DNA of 9,039 bases from CAZDDW01 sp043811105 (GCA_043811105.1 JBDRNK010000038.1:1-9039), one strand, 5' to 3'. Positions 1 to 5,779 are shown, numbered from the stretch's first letter. Program-made: numbers and translations. The notes: generated by a model not told the origin, from the letters alone.

Positions 1-21
1 CGACCACGCATAGCGTAGTCG
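1..21. repeat. Imperfect inverted repeat at window edge
   Basis: CGACCACGC (1-9) and GCGTAGTCG (13-21) pair around the loop ATA with one mismatch (C5 against A17). It lies about 20 bases downstream of the stop codon of the minus-strand gene that ends at 42, so it could be the hairpin of that gene's terminator. The bases that would hold the T-run on the minus strand lie before position 1 and cannot be seen. Confidence 0.35.
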
Positions 22-41
22 CGAGTAGATTTGGACTATTC

Positions 42-2138
42 TCACATCTCCCGAAGTCTTTTAAGGCCATCCTCGACCTTTTTTTTGGCTTCGTCGTACT
101 TCACTTGGTCGAATGTGTAATCTTCTTCATCCTCTTCTTCAAGGGCTTCTTCAGAAGATCCTTGATATGTTCCCGGTTTTGCAGTAGCCGGTTCTTCCGG
201 AGCTAGTTCGGCTTTGATTGTCCCGTCCCATCGTCGAACAAAGCTGTAGCCATCGTTTGCTATATTATGCAATGCATCCTTGCCGATTGCCTTGACCACG
301 GTTCGACCCCAAAGATCCTGTTCAACAAAGATCATACCACTGGCAAACCCATCAGCAAAAACAGGGCTTTCCAATGCCGGTTGCATTTTCGCGTCAGGAT
401 AGAGCAAGATGATATTGCCGTTAGGGTCATTTTTTGCTTGCAAAGTATAGCCACCGGAAATGCCATGTTCGATTCCCAGATAGCCGACCAAAGACATACT
501 TGGTACAGCCAACCAGGCAACCATGATCAGGATTTTGCTTAAACAACTGCTCAGAGTCGCGGTTGCCATATCTTGTTTGAACAAACTTCGTGTGGCTTTG
601 TCAGTTGGGTAAGCTTTACGCCAACCCTCTGGTGCCAAACGAGAAACAAACATGGCTGCAAAAACAATCAGCAAGGCAATGCGCCCAGAGTCAGCTGCTC
701 TTGGGTGTCCGAGCAGATACTCTTCGAACATGACCACACCAACAATGACACTGAAAAAACCAACAGTCTTGGCCACTTGGTAAATGGCCAAGCGAATCTT
801 TTGTGCCTCAGCTACACGTTCGGCCAATGTTAGTGGCAACTCCTGTTTTGTTGGCGGTAGATGCAAGATTTTTTCTCGCACCAGAACAGACAGATCACGA
901 AGCGGACCGGTTCCGATCTCGACTGCACGATCAAGAGCGTCAGCAATGGTTTGAGCCAGCGGTGCCAGCAGGGCACAGCCGGTCAGGATCAAAGCACAGC
1001 TTATTCCAAACCCCCAGTCAAAACCGATCACCCAGCTGATCAGCCAAAACACGAAAATCGCCAGGGAAACAAGAGCCAGTCCAAACAGCCAGCGGAAACC
1101 ACGTCCGACCACTGTTGCGGCGCCTGGCAATTGTTCTTTGAGCCAACTTTCACTTTTCCCAACAGGATCGTATTCAATCAACCGCTCCACAGCCTCAGCC
1201 AGACCGGCACTCATATTCAATTTGAGTCCGGTTGAACGGCAAAGACTTAGGATGCTTTGGACAATTTCCGGATTGGTCACGTCAAGAACATTTTGTTGAA
1301 TACCATGTTTGAACAGTGAGCGTTGTCTAGTCTGCACCTGACTCAGGAATTTACCAAGCGCTTGATAGAACCCTCGGGAACCAGAAGAAGCCAGCGTGGC
1401 TTGAAGCAGTTCCAGCTCAGCATTGCGCTTGTTGATTACCAGGTGGGTAATGACCACGCTCAAGGCCTCGTATTGTTCGGCAGTGAGCAGATCGCGGATT
1501 GAGATTTCCGTTCGATCTTCGACGATTGGTATATCAAAGCAGTGCGGGCAAGGCTTTAGACCTTTTTGCACAGCATGATTCATGTCCATTGGGTCAAGGA
1601 CGTTGTCATCTTCAAGACCCAGACCAAGGATCAGCCGTTCCGCTTGTTGGCACAAAAGCGTACCGCTGGCTCGGTCAAGTCTGTGGTACAGGCCTTCTTG
1701 CAGTTCTTTGATCCGAGCTACAGCTAGACCAACGGTCTTTGGAATCTTGGTAACCTTGATCTTGCCGCTAACTGATTCGGCAATTCCTTTGCCAGCTTCC
1801 TCGATTAGATCGTTAATGAAACTTTCGACTTTCTGTGCCTCAAGTTCATTACCGCCGACAAGACCAGCCGGCACCTTGATGTGCAAGAGTCCGCTACCAA
1901 CTTCAATTGCGGTTTGACCAAGCCATTTGAAAAGCTTGTTTTCGCGGATGCTTTCAAGGTTAAAACCGTATTCTTCCAAAAGTTTGATGATTTTTTCACT
2001 GGTAAGAGCGGTGCCGGTGGCCGCCGCCTCTTTGATCTTTTTTTCAAGAGCGATTCGGAAGGATCGGCCGATCGGATTGTCCGTGAACCACAGAGCCACA
2101 GCCGCAGCCATTTTTCCAAAGCTTTGTTTAGTCGTCAT
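42..2138 (-). CDS. Large polytopic membrane protein of unknown function with CPHC motif
   Basis: This is a 698-aa protein that I do not recognise as a named family. The ATG at 2138 is chosen over an upstream in-frame ATG at 2195 because an AAAGG Shine-Dalgarno sits 8 nt before it, and the 2195 codon would overlap the predicted promoter. Residues 1-340 are mostly amphipathic helix, with a CPHC pair (197-200) in a GLKPCPHCFDIPIV setting that could be a half zinc site or redox pair. Hydrophobic segments lie near 351-372, 374-396, 457-476, 485-500 and 534-556. A charged, probably cytoplasmic stretch (about 397-456) separates the first two from the others. Residues 557-650 are a soluble, beta-looking domain. 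The tail is very acidic (EEALEEEDEEDY, about 663-674) and ends in a Lys/Arg-rich helix. The gene is divergent from its neighbour and has its own promoter. That it is a real gene is near certain; its function is unknown. Confidence 0.9.
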   Translation of the reverse strand: MTTKQSFGKMAAAVALWFTDNPIGRSFRIALEKKIKEAAATGTALTSEKIIKLLEEYGFNLESIRENKLFKWLGQTAIEVGSGLLHIKVPAGLVGGNELEAQKVESFINDLIEEAGKGIAESVSGKIKVTKIPKTVGLAVARIKELQEGLYHRLDRASGTLLCQQAERLILGLGLEDDNVLDPMDMNHAVQKGLKPCPHCFDIPIVEDRTEISIRDLLTAEQYEALSVVITHLVINKRNAELELLQATLASSGSRGFYQALGKFLSQVQTRQRSLFKHGIQQNVLDVTNPEIVQSILSLCRSTGLKLNMSAGLAEAVERLIEYDPVGKSESWLKEQLPGAATVVGRGFRWLFGLALVSLAIFVFWLISWVIGFDWGFGISCALILTGCALLAPLAQTIADALDRAVEIGTGPLRDLSVLVREKILHLPPTKQELPLTLAERVAEAQKIRLAIYQVAKTVGFFSVIVGVVMFEEYLLGHPRAADSGRIALLIVFAAMFVSRLAPEGWRKAYPTDKATRSLFKQDMATATLSSCLSKILIMVAWLAVPSMSLVGYLGIEHGISGGYTLQAKNDPNGNIILLYPDAKMQPALESPVFADGFASGMIFVEQDLWGRTVVKAIGKDALHNIANDGYSFVRRWDGTIKAELAPEEPATAKPGTYQGSSEEALEEEDEEDYTFDQVKYDEAKKKVEDGLKRLREM

Positions 2139-2183
2139 GACGACCGCCTTTCTATGTGAAAAGGACGAATTGTGCGTAATCAG

Positions 2184-2212
2184 ATCGTAGCCCAATCAGG
2201 GGCCCTTGTCAA
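2184..2212 (-). promoter_or_regulatory. Sigma70-type promoter of the membrane protein gene
   Basis: Read on the minus strand, TTGACA (2212-2207) is followed by a 17-bp spacer and TACGAT (2189-2184). The -35 box is a perfect consensus and the -10 box matches 4 of 6. Transcription would start near 2177, giving a leader of about 39 nt before the ATG at 2138. Confidence 0.8.
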
Positions 2213-2247
2213 TGCCGGATACTTGTTGAAACGAAAAAGGCTTTCTC

Positions 2248-2276
2248 TTGACAAAGTGTTTTTTTCATGGTTAGAT
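2248..2276 (+). promoter_or_regulatory. Promoter of the 86-aa membrane protein gene
   Basis: TTGACA (2248-2253), a 17-bp spacer, and TTAGAT (2271-2276) preceded by TGG, which gives an extended -10 (TGnTTAGAT). The -10 hexamer itself is weak, but the perfect -35, ideal spacing and TG extension make a good promoter. The predicted start (about 2283) falls exactly at the base of the hairpin that follows. Confidence 0.65.
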
Positions 2277-2283
2277 CAAATAG

Positions 2284-2317
2284 GACTCCCTGAATAACCA
2301 GGTGGGTCTTTTCTTTT
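2284..2317 (+). promoter_or_regulatory. 5' leader hairpin followed by T-rich tract (possible attenuator or mRNA-stabilising stem)
   Basis: GACTCCCTG (2284-2292) pairs with CAGGTGGGTC (2299-2308) around the loop AATAAC, with one G-T pair and one bulged T. TTTTCTTTT follows directly. The form resembles an intrinsic terminator, yet it lies between the predicted transcription start and the ribosome binding site (GGAG, 2318-2321) of the downstream gene, and no plus-strand gene upstream needs a terminator. It may be an attenuator, a 5' stabilising hairpin, or a barrier to read-through into the small gene. Confidence 0.5.
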
Positions 2318-2327
2318 GGAGAAAGAA

Positions 2328-2588
2328 ATGGCTTACAAGATCAGAATGATTGCAGAGTACTGCAATATCCTTGCAACCTTGTCCCTGGTCGTCATCATGA
2401 CAATCTTACTGATCAGAGTGTTGCCGGTTAATGCTCGGCCAACAGGCTCAGAAGCGATTGAGCCAGAGCCTGCTGTTGAGACTATAGACAGCATGGCCTA
2501 CTTGGCCAGTTTGTGTGATCAGGATGGGGATGAATGTCGTCCGATTCTGTATCATCCGGCAGGCAATCAGCCGTTAAGCTTTGATTAG
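2328..2588 (+). CDS. Small N-terminally anchored membrane or exported protein (86 aa), unknown function
   Basis: The ATG at 2328 is chosen because GGAG (2318-2321) lies 6 nt upstream; the in-frame TTG at 2316 overlaps that site. The protein starts with a short basic stretch (MAYKIRM) and one strong hydrophobic segment (about residues 14-33, ILATLSLVVIMTILLIRVL). A Pro/Glu-rich linker (TGSEAIEPEPAVE) and a short acidic C-terminal part with two cysteines (SLCDQDGDECRP) follow. This fits a signal anchor or uncleaved signal peptide with a small outside domain; the two Cys could form a disulfide. No family is recognised. It has its own promoter and terminator, so it is a single-gene unit. The 3' end (PLSFD, stop) has a near-copy at 3311-3325, beyond the RAYT. 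Confidence 0.75.
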   Translation: MAYKIRMIAEYCNILATLSLVVIMTILLIRVLPVNARPTGSEAIEPEPAVETIDSMAYLASLCDQDGDECRPILYHPAGNQPLSFD

Positions 2589-2602
2589 GGGATTGGTTCA
2601 AA

Positions 2603-2632
2603 GGCTCGCGATTAAACCCGCGAGCCATTTTA
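2603..2632 (+). terminator. Intrinsic terminator of the small membrane protein gene
   Basis: GGCTCGCG (2603-2610) and CGCGAGCC (2619-2626) form a perfect 8-bp GC-rich stem with loop ATTAAACC. ATTTTAC follows, a short T-tract. It lies 15 nt after the TAG stop. Confidence 0.8.
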
Positions 2633-2640
2633 CTTAACAA

Positions 2641-2666
2641 CAACTGGGGTCAACAACTGGGGTCAG
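2641..2666. repeat. Tandem 13-bp repeat at left end of RAYT unit 1
   Basis: CAACTGGGGTCAA (2641-2653) is followed at once by CAACTGGGGTCAG (2654-2666), 12 of 13 identical. The second unit is also the beginning of the long palindrome, so the left end looks like a partly duplicated REP. Confidence 0.8.
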
Positions 2667-2688
2667 ACCCAGGGTCTGACCCCAGTTG
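2654..2688. repeat. 35-bp near-perfect palindrome (REP) left of RAYT 1
   Basis: The 17-bp arm CAACTGGGGTCAGACCC (2654-2670) and its exact reverse complement (2672-2688) flank a single A at 2671. As single-stranded DNA it would fold into a fully paired hairpin. GGGTCAGACCC-type palindromes are known to me as frequent flanks of RAYT genes and are candidate substrates for the enzyme. Confidence 0.9.
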
Positions 2689-2706
2689 TGGATAACTATA
2701 AAAAAT

Positions 2707-3282
2707 ATGGCAAGATCACATCGTGCTGAATTTCCAGGTGCAATTCATCACATCACCAACAGAGGAAACTGTAAAGAGAAAATATTTATAAATGATGACA
2801 TAAGGTTATGTTTTCTACAGCTTTTATATCAGACCATTAAGAAATATGGTTGGCAATGTCATTCATATTGTCTAATGGACAATCACTACCATCTTTTGAT
2901 TGAAACTGAAGATACGAATTTATCAAAAGGAATGCAAGAATTAAATGGTAAATATGCTCAGTTTATTAATAAAGTATTTAATAGGTCTGGACACTTGTTT
3001 CAAGGACGATTCAAATCATTTCTTGTTGAAAAAGATAATTATATGGTAAACGTTGTGATGTATATGATGTTAAATCCTGTAAGAGCGGGTCTTGTTAATC
3101 ACCCCCAAGAGTGGCCATGGAGTAATTATCATGCTTTGATGGGGAAAACAAAAGATCACTTCTCCTCATCTTGGATATTAGAATATTTTTCTGATAATGT
3201 AAGGCTAGCACGAGAGCTTTTTAAAAATCGAATTGAACGAATTATTCAACTTGAAGGTCATTTATCCACAACCGGTGCCTGA
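2707..3282 (+). CDS. REP-associated tyrosine transposase (Y1/HUH family), copy 1
   Basis: This 191-aa enzyme of the IS200/IS605-like TnpA_REP family nicks and rejoins single-stranded DNA at palindromic repeats. The family signature is clear: MARSHRAEFPGAIHHITNRG at the N-terminus, the HUH motif as NHYHLL (His60, His62), the helix with LNGKYAQFINK, GHLFQGRFKSF (102-105 region onward), and MLNPVRAGLV with PWSNYHAL. The catalytic tyrosine is probably Tyr112 (EKDNYMV), 50-52 residues after the HUH, as in E. coli TnpA_REP; Tyr119 is a less likely alternative. The ATG at 2707 matches the family start; an in-frame TTG at 2686 lies inside the left repeat. No Shine-Dalgarno is seen. All key residues are intact, so it may be active. 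The last residues (HLSTTGA) and the TGA stop are encoded by the right-end repeat. Codon use is AT-rich compared with its neighbours. Confidence 0.92.
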   Translation: MARSHRAEFPGAIHHITNRGNCKEKIFINDDIRLCFLQLLYQTIKKYGWQCHSYCLMDNHYHLLIETEDTNLSKGMQELNGKYAQFINKVFNRSGHLFQGRFKSFLVEKDNYMVNVVMYMMLNPVRAGLVNHPQEWPWSNYHALMGKTKDHFSSSWILEYFSDNVRLARELFKNRIERIIQLEGHLSTTGA

Positions 3283-3298
3283 CCCCAGTTGGGGATAA
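3262..3298. repeat. Right-end REP hairpin of RAYT unit 1, containing the stop codon
   Basis: TTATCCACAAC (3262-3272) pairs with GTTGGGGATAA (3288-3298) with one mismatch, around a 15-nt loop. The transposase stop codon (TGA, 3280-3282) lies in that loop. Bases 3279-3298 are a direct copy of 2676-2695 with 19 of 20 identical. Confidence 0.8.
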
Positions 3299-3332
3299 GT
3301 TGGAATGAGACGTTAAGTTTTGATTTACAAAC

Positions 3333-3363
3333 ATGACCCGCGACCTTGCGGGTCATTTTTTTT
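3333..3363 (+). terminator. Strong intrinsic terminator after RAYT unit 1
   Basis: ATGACCCGC (3333-3341) and GCGGGTCAT (3348-3356) form a perfect 9-bp stem with loop GACCTT, followed by a run of eight T (3356-3363). It lies 50 nt beyond the RAYT stop. The bases just before it (3311-3325) copy the 3' end of the small gene at 2328-2588, so this may be that gene's original or duplicated terminator. Confidence 0.9.
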
Positions 3364-3525
3364 CCGTTTTTTTCTCTTGTTCACCAGCCACGGATGTCAG
3401 AATTTTATAACAAAATTTTAAACTTATTTCTAACAGTTTTCATTTGTTCATGTAATCTTGACATGACAATATTTAGCTAAGTTATGCACAAAAATGTCTT
3501 GACAGCAACAAGTTATAATGATTGA
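3364..3525. other. AT-rich intergenic stretch, no gene; candidate promoter elements
   Basis: No supported gene is seen. The region has TTGACA at 3458-3463 and 3499-3504 and TATAAT at 3514-3519. The second TTGACA is only 9 bp from TATAAT, too close to act as its -35, and the first has only GTTATG at the correct distance. TATAAT at 3514-3519 is the best -10 candidate and would start a transcript near 3526, where the structured region begins. A relaxed -35 or an activator would be needed. Confidence 0.4.
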
Positions 3526-3861
3526 CTGCAAATAGAACCTTACAGTTAAGGTTGTAACGGTCCAATATGGGTTGGGGAACCTGTGCAGGGCCTATTGGGA
3601 AAAGTATCTGAGAATTTAAGTGTCCGTAGCTTCGGTTGGTAACTGAATGGAGGAGGCGCGGTAACGATCTTTTCGGAGCTTTCCTGATCTCATAATGATT
3701 AACTTTATAATGGTGTAGGGGGAGTCCACCAGGAACCATTATTGATCATTGATGGGGCGACTCATGCGCCCCTGGGGCAATCCCCACGACTCACCTGTCC
3801 CAGAGGCGTTTGAACATTAAGTTCTCTCGTCTAACCCACCCAAATAGACGAGGGACTGATC
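3526..3861 (+). ncRNA. Structured RNA: long 5' leader of the M23 lipoprotein or separate ncRNA
   Basis: About 335 nt without a convincing gene but dense in hairpins. AACCTTA/TAAGGTT (3536-3542, 3547-3553) has a 4-nt loop. CCAATA/TATTGG (3562-3567, 3593-3598) encloses CCTG/CAGG (3580-3589). AATGAT/ATCATT (3694-3699, 3745-3750) is stacked outside ATAATGG/CCATTAT (3707-3713, 3736-3742). GGGGCG/CGCCCC (3754-3759, 3767-3772), TGGGG/CCCCA (3773-3777, 3782-3786) and CTCGTCTA/TAGACGAG (3826-3833, 3845-3852) follow. CTGGG (3772-3776) could instead pair with CCCAG (3799-3803), a possible switch. It is not tmRNA, RNase P RNA or SRP RNA by eye. The c-di-AMP (ydaO) riboswitch is worth testing because it controls cell-wall hydrolases, but its hallmarks are not clear here. 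The class is unknown; the strand is inferred from the downstream gene. Confidence 0.5.
3826..3861 (+). promoter_or_regulatory. Hairpin overlapping the ribosome binding site of the M23 lipoprotein
   Basis: CTCGTCTA (3826-3833) and TAGACGAG (3845-3852) make a perfect 8-bp stem with an 11-nt loop (ACCCACCCAAA). The Shine-Dalgarno GAGGG (3850-3854) is 7 nt before the ATG at 3862, and its first three bases lie in the stem. Folding would reduce ribosome access, so translation could depend on melting or on rearrangement of the upstream structure. Confidence 0.6.
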
Positions 3862-5778
3862 ATGCAACGCAAACTGAATTATTGGCTTATCTTCGTACTT
3901 TTCATTTTGATCGGCTGTGGCCATAGTTATCTTGAACCGGATAACGGCGGTATGGGCGGTTCGGTTGATTTGCCAGCTGGTGTTTGGCATCTGCCGTTTG
4001 CTCAGGGCGAGTACTACAAGTGCACTCAAGGAGCCAACGGAAACTACTCGCACAACGGTAGCTCGACCCTGTACGGTCTTGACTTCGATACCAGCAACAC
4101 CCACAACCAGGACCTGTTTGCTCCAGCCTCTGGCACGGCTTTTGTCCATTGGGACACCTCGCCATACGGTTTTGGTTATCACCTCAACATCGATGTTGGT
4201 GATGGTTATTATCTGGTCATTGGTCACATGGCTGACATCTTCGTTGAGGACGGAGTTGAAGTGGCTGAAGGGCAGTTCATTGGTTTTGAGGGCTGTACCG
4301 GCAACTGTACTGGTGACCATGTTCATCTTGATCTTCATACCGGCGACCCGCGGCAGATGGCTCAATACGGAAATTCAGTTCTGACTGAATACTATGTTCG
4401 AGATATAACTGCCGGAACAGATGAAACATATCTGGCCGGTGACCAGTTCGTTTGTGATCTGTCTACCGGACATGACTATGAGTCAATGTTGGCAGTAACC
4501 GGCTGGCATCCGGACGGTACCTTGCTCAAGTATCCGGACAGCACCGAGGTCTTTGTTGTTGATCAAGGAGAAATTTGGTGGATCGAAAATGAGGAGGTTT
4601 TTTATAGCTACGGATTTGATTTTTCAGATGTGGTCCCCATGTCTGAACATGAACTCTGGTGCTGGCAAGAAAGTGCCGGCGTGCTTAGTCAACCAACTGA
4701 GTATCAGGCTGTGGAAGATCAGGACGGGTTTGTTTGGTTGGCTTATGAACCGGTTAGTTCAGCCGGTCGCTATCGACAGCAAGTGCCATCTGATTTGGTT
4801 CCGGAAATTTTGAACAGTTGGGGGGTCTGCTTGATCCATTCAACTGTTGATCAAAACGGTCAGGATATCCTGAACAACTATCCGGCATACAGTGGGAAAG
4901 CCCGTTTTCGCGATGGAACTCTGGTTCAAGAAACCGGTTCCTCAGCCGTGTACGTTGTAAATGATGGCACAGCTTTGCCGATCAAGAATTGGCAAACTTA
5001 CCTGATGCTTGGATTTGAACATCGATTTATCTTTGAAGTGCCGGCCGGAATCTTGGATCTGGGAGTGCTAGGAGTTGGTAGTTGCGAAGTTGATATTGGC
5101 TGTCTTGATCAGACAGTGGTCAGCTCCTGCGGTACTATGATCAATTTTGACCTTGGTGGATCAGACAACCCAGGTCCGATCGGTGACGATGATGATTCTG
5201 AACCATCGCACGGTGATGATGACGACACGGTTTCGGACGACGACGATGTCGTATCGGATGACGATGACGATGTCATATCTGACGATGATGACGACGACAC
5301 TGTGCTGTCGGACGACGACGATGTTGTTTCGGACGATGATGATGACGATACTGTATTGTCGGACGACGACGATGTACTGTCAGATGACGACGACAATGAC
5401 ACATATGAACAGCCAGGGTGGTTGCTTTTGGAAATTGAGGCCTTACTCAATGGGGCACCACCAGATTATTTCTGGCTTCAAGGAGAACTCTTGGATGAGA
5501 ACGACTCACCAGCCGGTGGCGGTTTTTGGTGGTCATCGCTTGAGTACCTGGAAAACAACAATCAGATCTACTGGAGTGCTTATGTTCTATCAGACTGGAG
5601 CTTTCGCTACAGTCTTGAATACGAACGTTACGGGGCTGTTAGTTGGTCTTGTTTAGCTCCTTATCCGCCAGGGACCATAACCATGGACCTTGATGCTTAC
5701 GTTGATGGTACTTCAGTCGCAGTTCAAGCGATTGATAACCACCTAGGAGGTTGTGAACTCCTGGTTGAAGTACCCTGA
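3862..5778 (+). CDS. Secreted M23-family metallopeptidase lipoprotein with Asp-rich linker
   Basis: This 638-aa protein is likely a peptidoglycan endopeptidase held at the cell surface. Residues 1-19 are a lipoprotein signal with lipobox LIGC (Cys19 lipidated). The M23 zinc domain spans about 36-180. The ligand His64 lies in YSHNG, Asp74 in YGLDFD, His122 in IGHMA (the usual YxHL site), and His153/His155 in GDHVHLDLH, so the active site is complete in the LasA-like arrangement where His lies well before Asp. Two related repeats follow (about 217-268 and 349-402), both of the type DGTL-x(7)-V(F/Y)VV-x(2)-G with a later GF. Residues 441-513 are an Asp-rich linker with about 42 Asp in 73 residues. 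Residues about 517-638 are an aromatic-rich, probably beta-sandwich domain of unknown role. The start is fixed by GAGGG 7 nt upstream. It has its own leader and terminator, and base composition is like the chromosome-type neighbours. Confidence 0.9.
   Translation: MQRKLNYWLIFVLFILIGCGHSYLEPDNGGMGGSVDLPAGVWHLPFAQGEYYKCTQGANGNYSHNGSSTLYGLDFDTSNTHNQDLFAPASGTAFVHWDTSPYGFGYHLNIDVGDGYYLVIGHMADIFVEDGVEVAEGQFIGFEGCTGNCTGDHVHLDLHTGDPRQMAQYGNSVLTEYYVRDITAGTDETYLAGDQFVCDLSTGHDYESMLAVTGWHPDGTLLKYPDSTEVFVVDQGEIWWIENEEVFYSYGFDFSDVVPMSEHELWCWQESAGVLSQPTEYQAVEDQDGFVWLAYEPVSSAGRYRQQVPSDLVPEILNSWGVCLIHSTVDQNGQDILNNYPAYSGKARFRDGTLVQETGSSAVYVVNDGTALPIKNWQTYLMLGFEHRFIFEVPAGILDLGVLGVGSCEVDIGCLDQTVVSSCGTMINFDLGGSDNPGPIGDDDDSEPSHGDDDDTVSDDDDVVSDDDDDVISDDDDDDTVLSDDDDVVSDDDDDDTVLSDDDDVLSDDDDNDTYEQPGWLLLEIEALLNGAPPDYFWLQGELLDENDSPAGGGFWWSSLEYLENNNQIYWSAYVLSDWSFRYSLEYERYGAVSWSCLAPYPPGTITMDLDAYVDGTSVAVQAIDNHLGGCELLVEVP
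5182..5400 (+). repeat. Asp-rich repeat tract inside the M23 lipoprotein gene
   Basis: Blocks of 4-6 GAY codons are separated by VVS, VIS, TVS or TVLS. Two adjacent 51-bp units (5281-5331 and 5332-5382) encode DDDDDDTVLSDDDDVVS and the same sequence ending VLS. They differ at seven codons, six of them silent. Acidic linkers of this kind are typically extended and may bind calcium; that role is inferred. Confidence 0.85.
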
Positions 5779-5779
5779 C

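Larger units (their letters stand above)
2641..3298 (+). mobile_element. RAYT unit 1: REP-associated Y1 transposase with flanking palindromic repeats
   Basis: The unit runs from the tandem 13-bp repeats at the left, through the transposase gene, to the copy of the repeat at the right. The 20-bp sequence at 2676-2695 recurs in the same orientation at 3279-3298 with one mismatch (CTGACCCCAGTTGKGGATAA). TTGTGGATAA (2686-2695) is also found inverted at 3262-3271. The insert is visibly more AT-rich than its neighbours and sits between two terminators, where insertion would do no harm. The exact ends are inferred from the repeats alone. Confidence 0.75.

Noticed and set aside
2139..2195. N-terminal extension of the minus-strand membrane protein to the ATG at 2195
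   Set aside because: That start overlaps the predicted -10 and lies upstream of the predicted transcription start; the ATG at 2138 has a Shine-Dalgarno.
2686..2706. Earlier TTG start for RAYT 1
   Set aside because: It lies inside the left repeat, and family proteins start at the MARxxR motif, here at 2707.
3499..3519. TTGACA and TATAAT as one promoter for the leader RNA
   Set aside because: The spacer is 9 bp, far below the 16-18 needed; only the TATAAT is kept as a weak candidate -10.
3615..3655. tRNA-like start (TCCGTAGCTTCGGTTGGTAA) in the leader
   Set aside because: It resembles a D-arm, but there is no anticodon arm, no GTTCGAATC T-loop and no matching acceptor end.
3482..3739. Minus-strand ORF of 85 codons
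   Set aside because: It lies opposite the hairpin-rich region, has no ribosome site, and its composition does not look like a protein.
3526..3861. tmRNA, RNase P RNA, SRP RNA, or TPP, cobalamin, SAM and c-di-GMP-I riboswitch
   Set aside because: None of the conserved core strings of these RNAs is present. A GGGGAACC as in ydaO occurs, but the other ydaO blocks are not clearly there.
5182..5400. CRISPR-like array
   Set aside because: The periodic sequence is an in-frame Asp-codon repeat in a longer gene, with no spacers of constant length.
5109..5450. Minus-strand Ser-rich ORF
   Set aside because: It is the antisense reading of the GAY-rich Asp tract (GTC/ATC turn to serine codons by frame); a shadow of the M23 gene.
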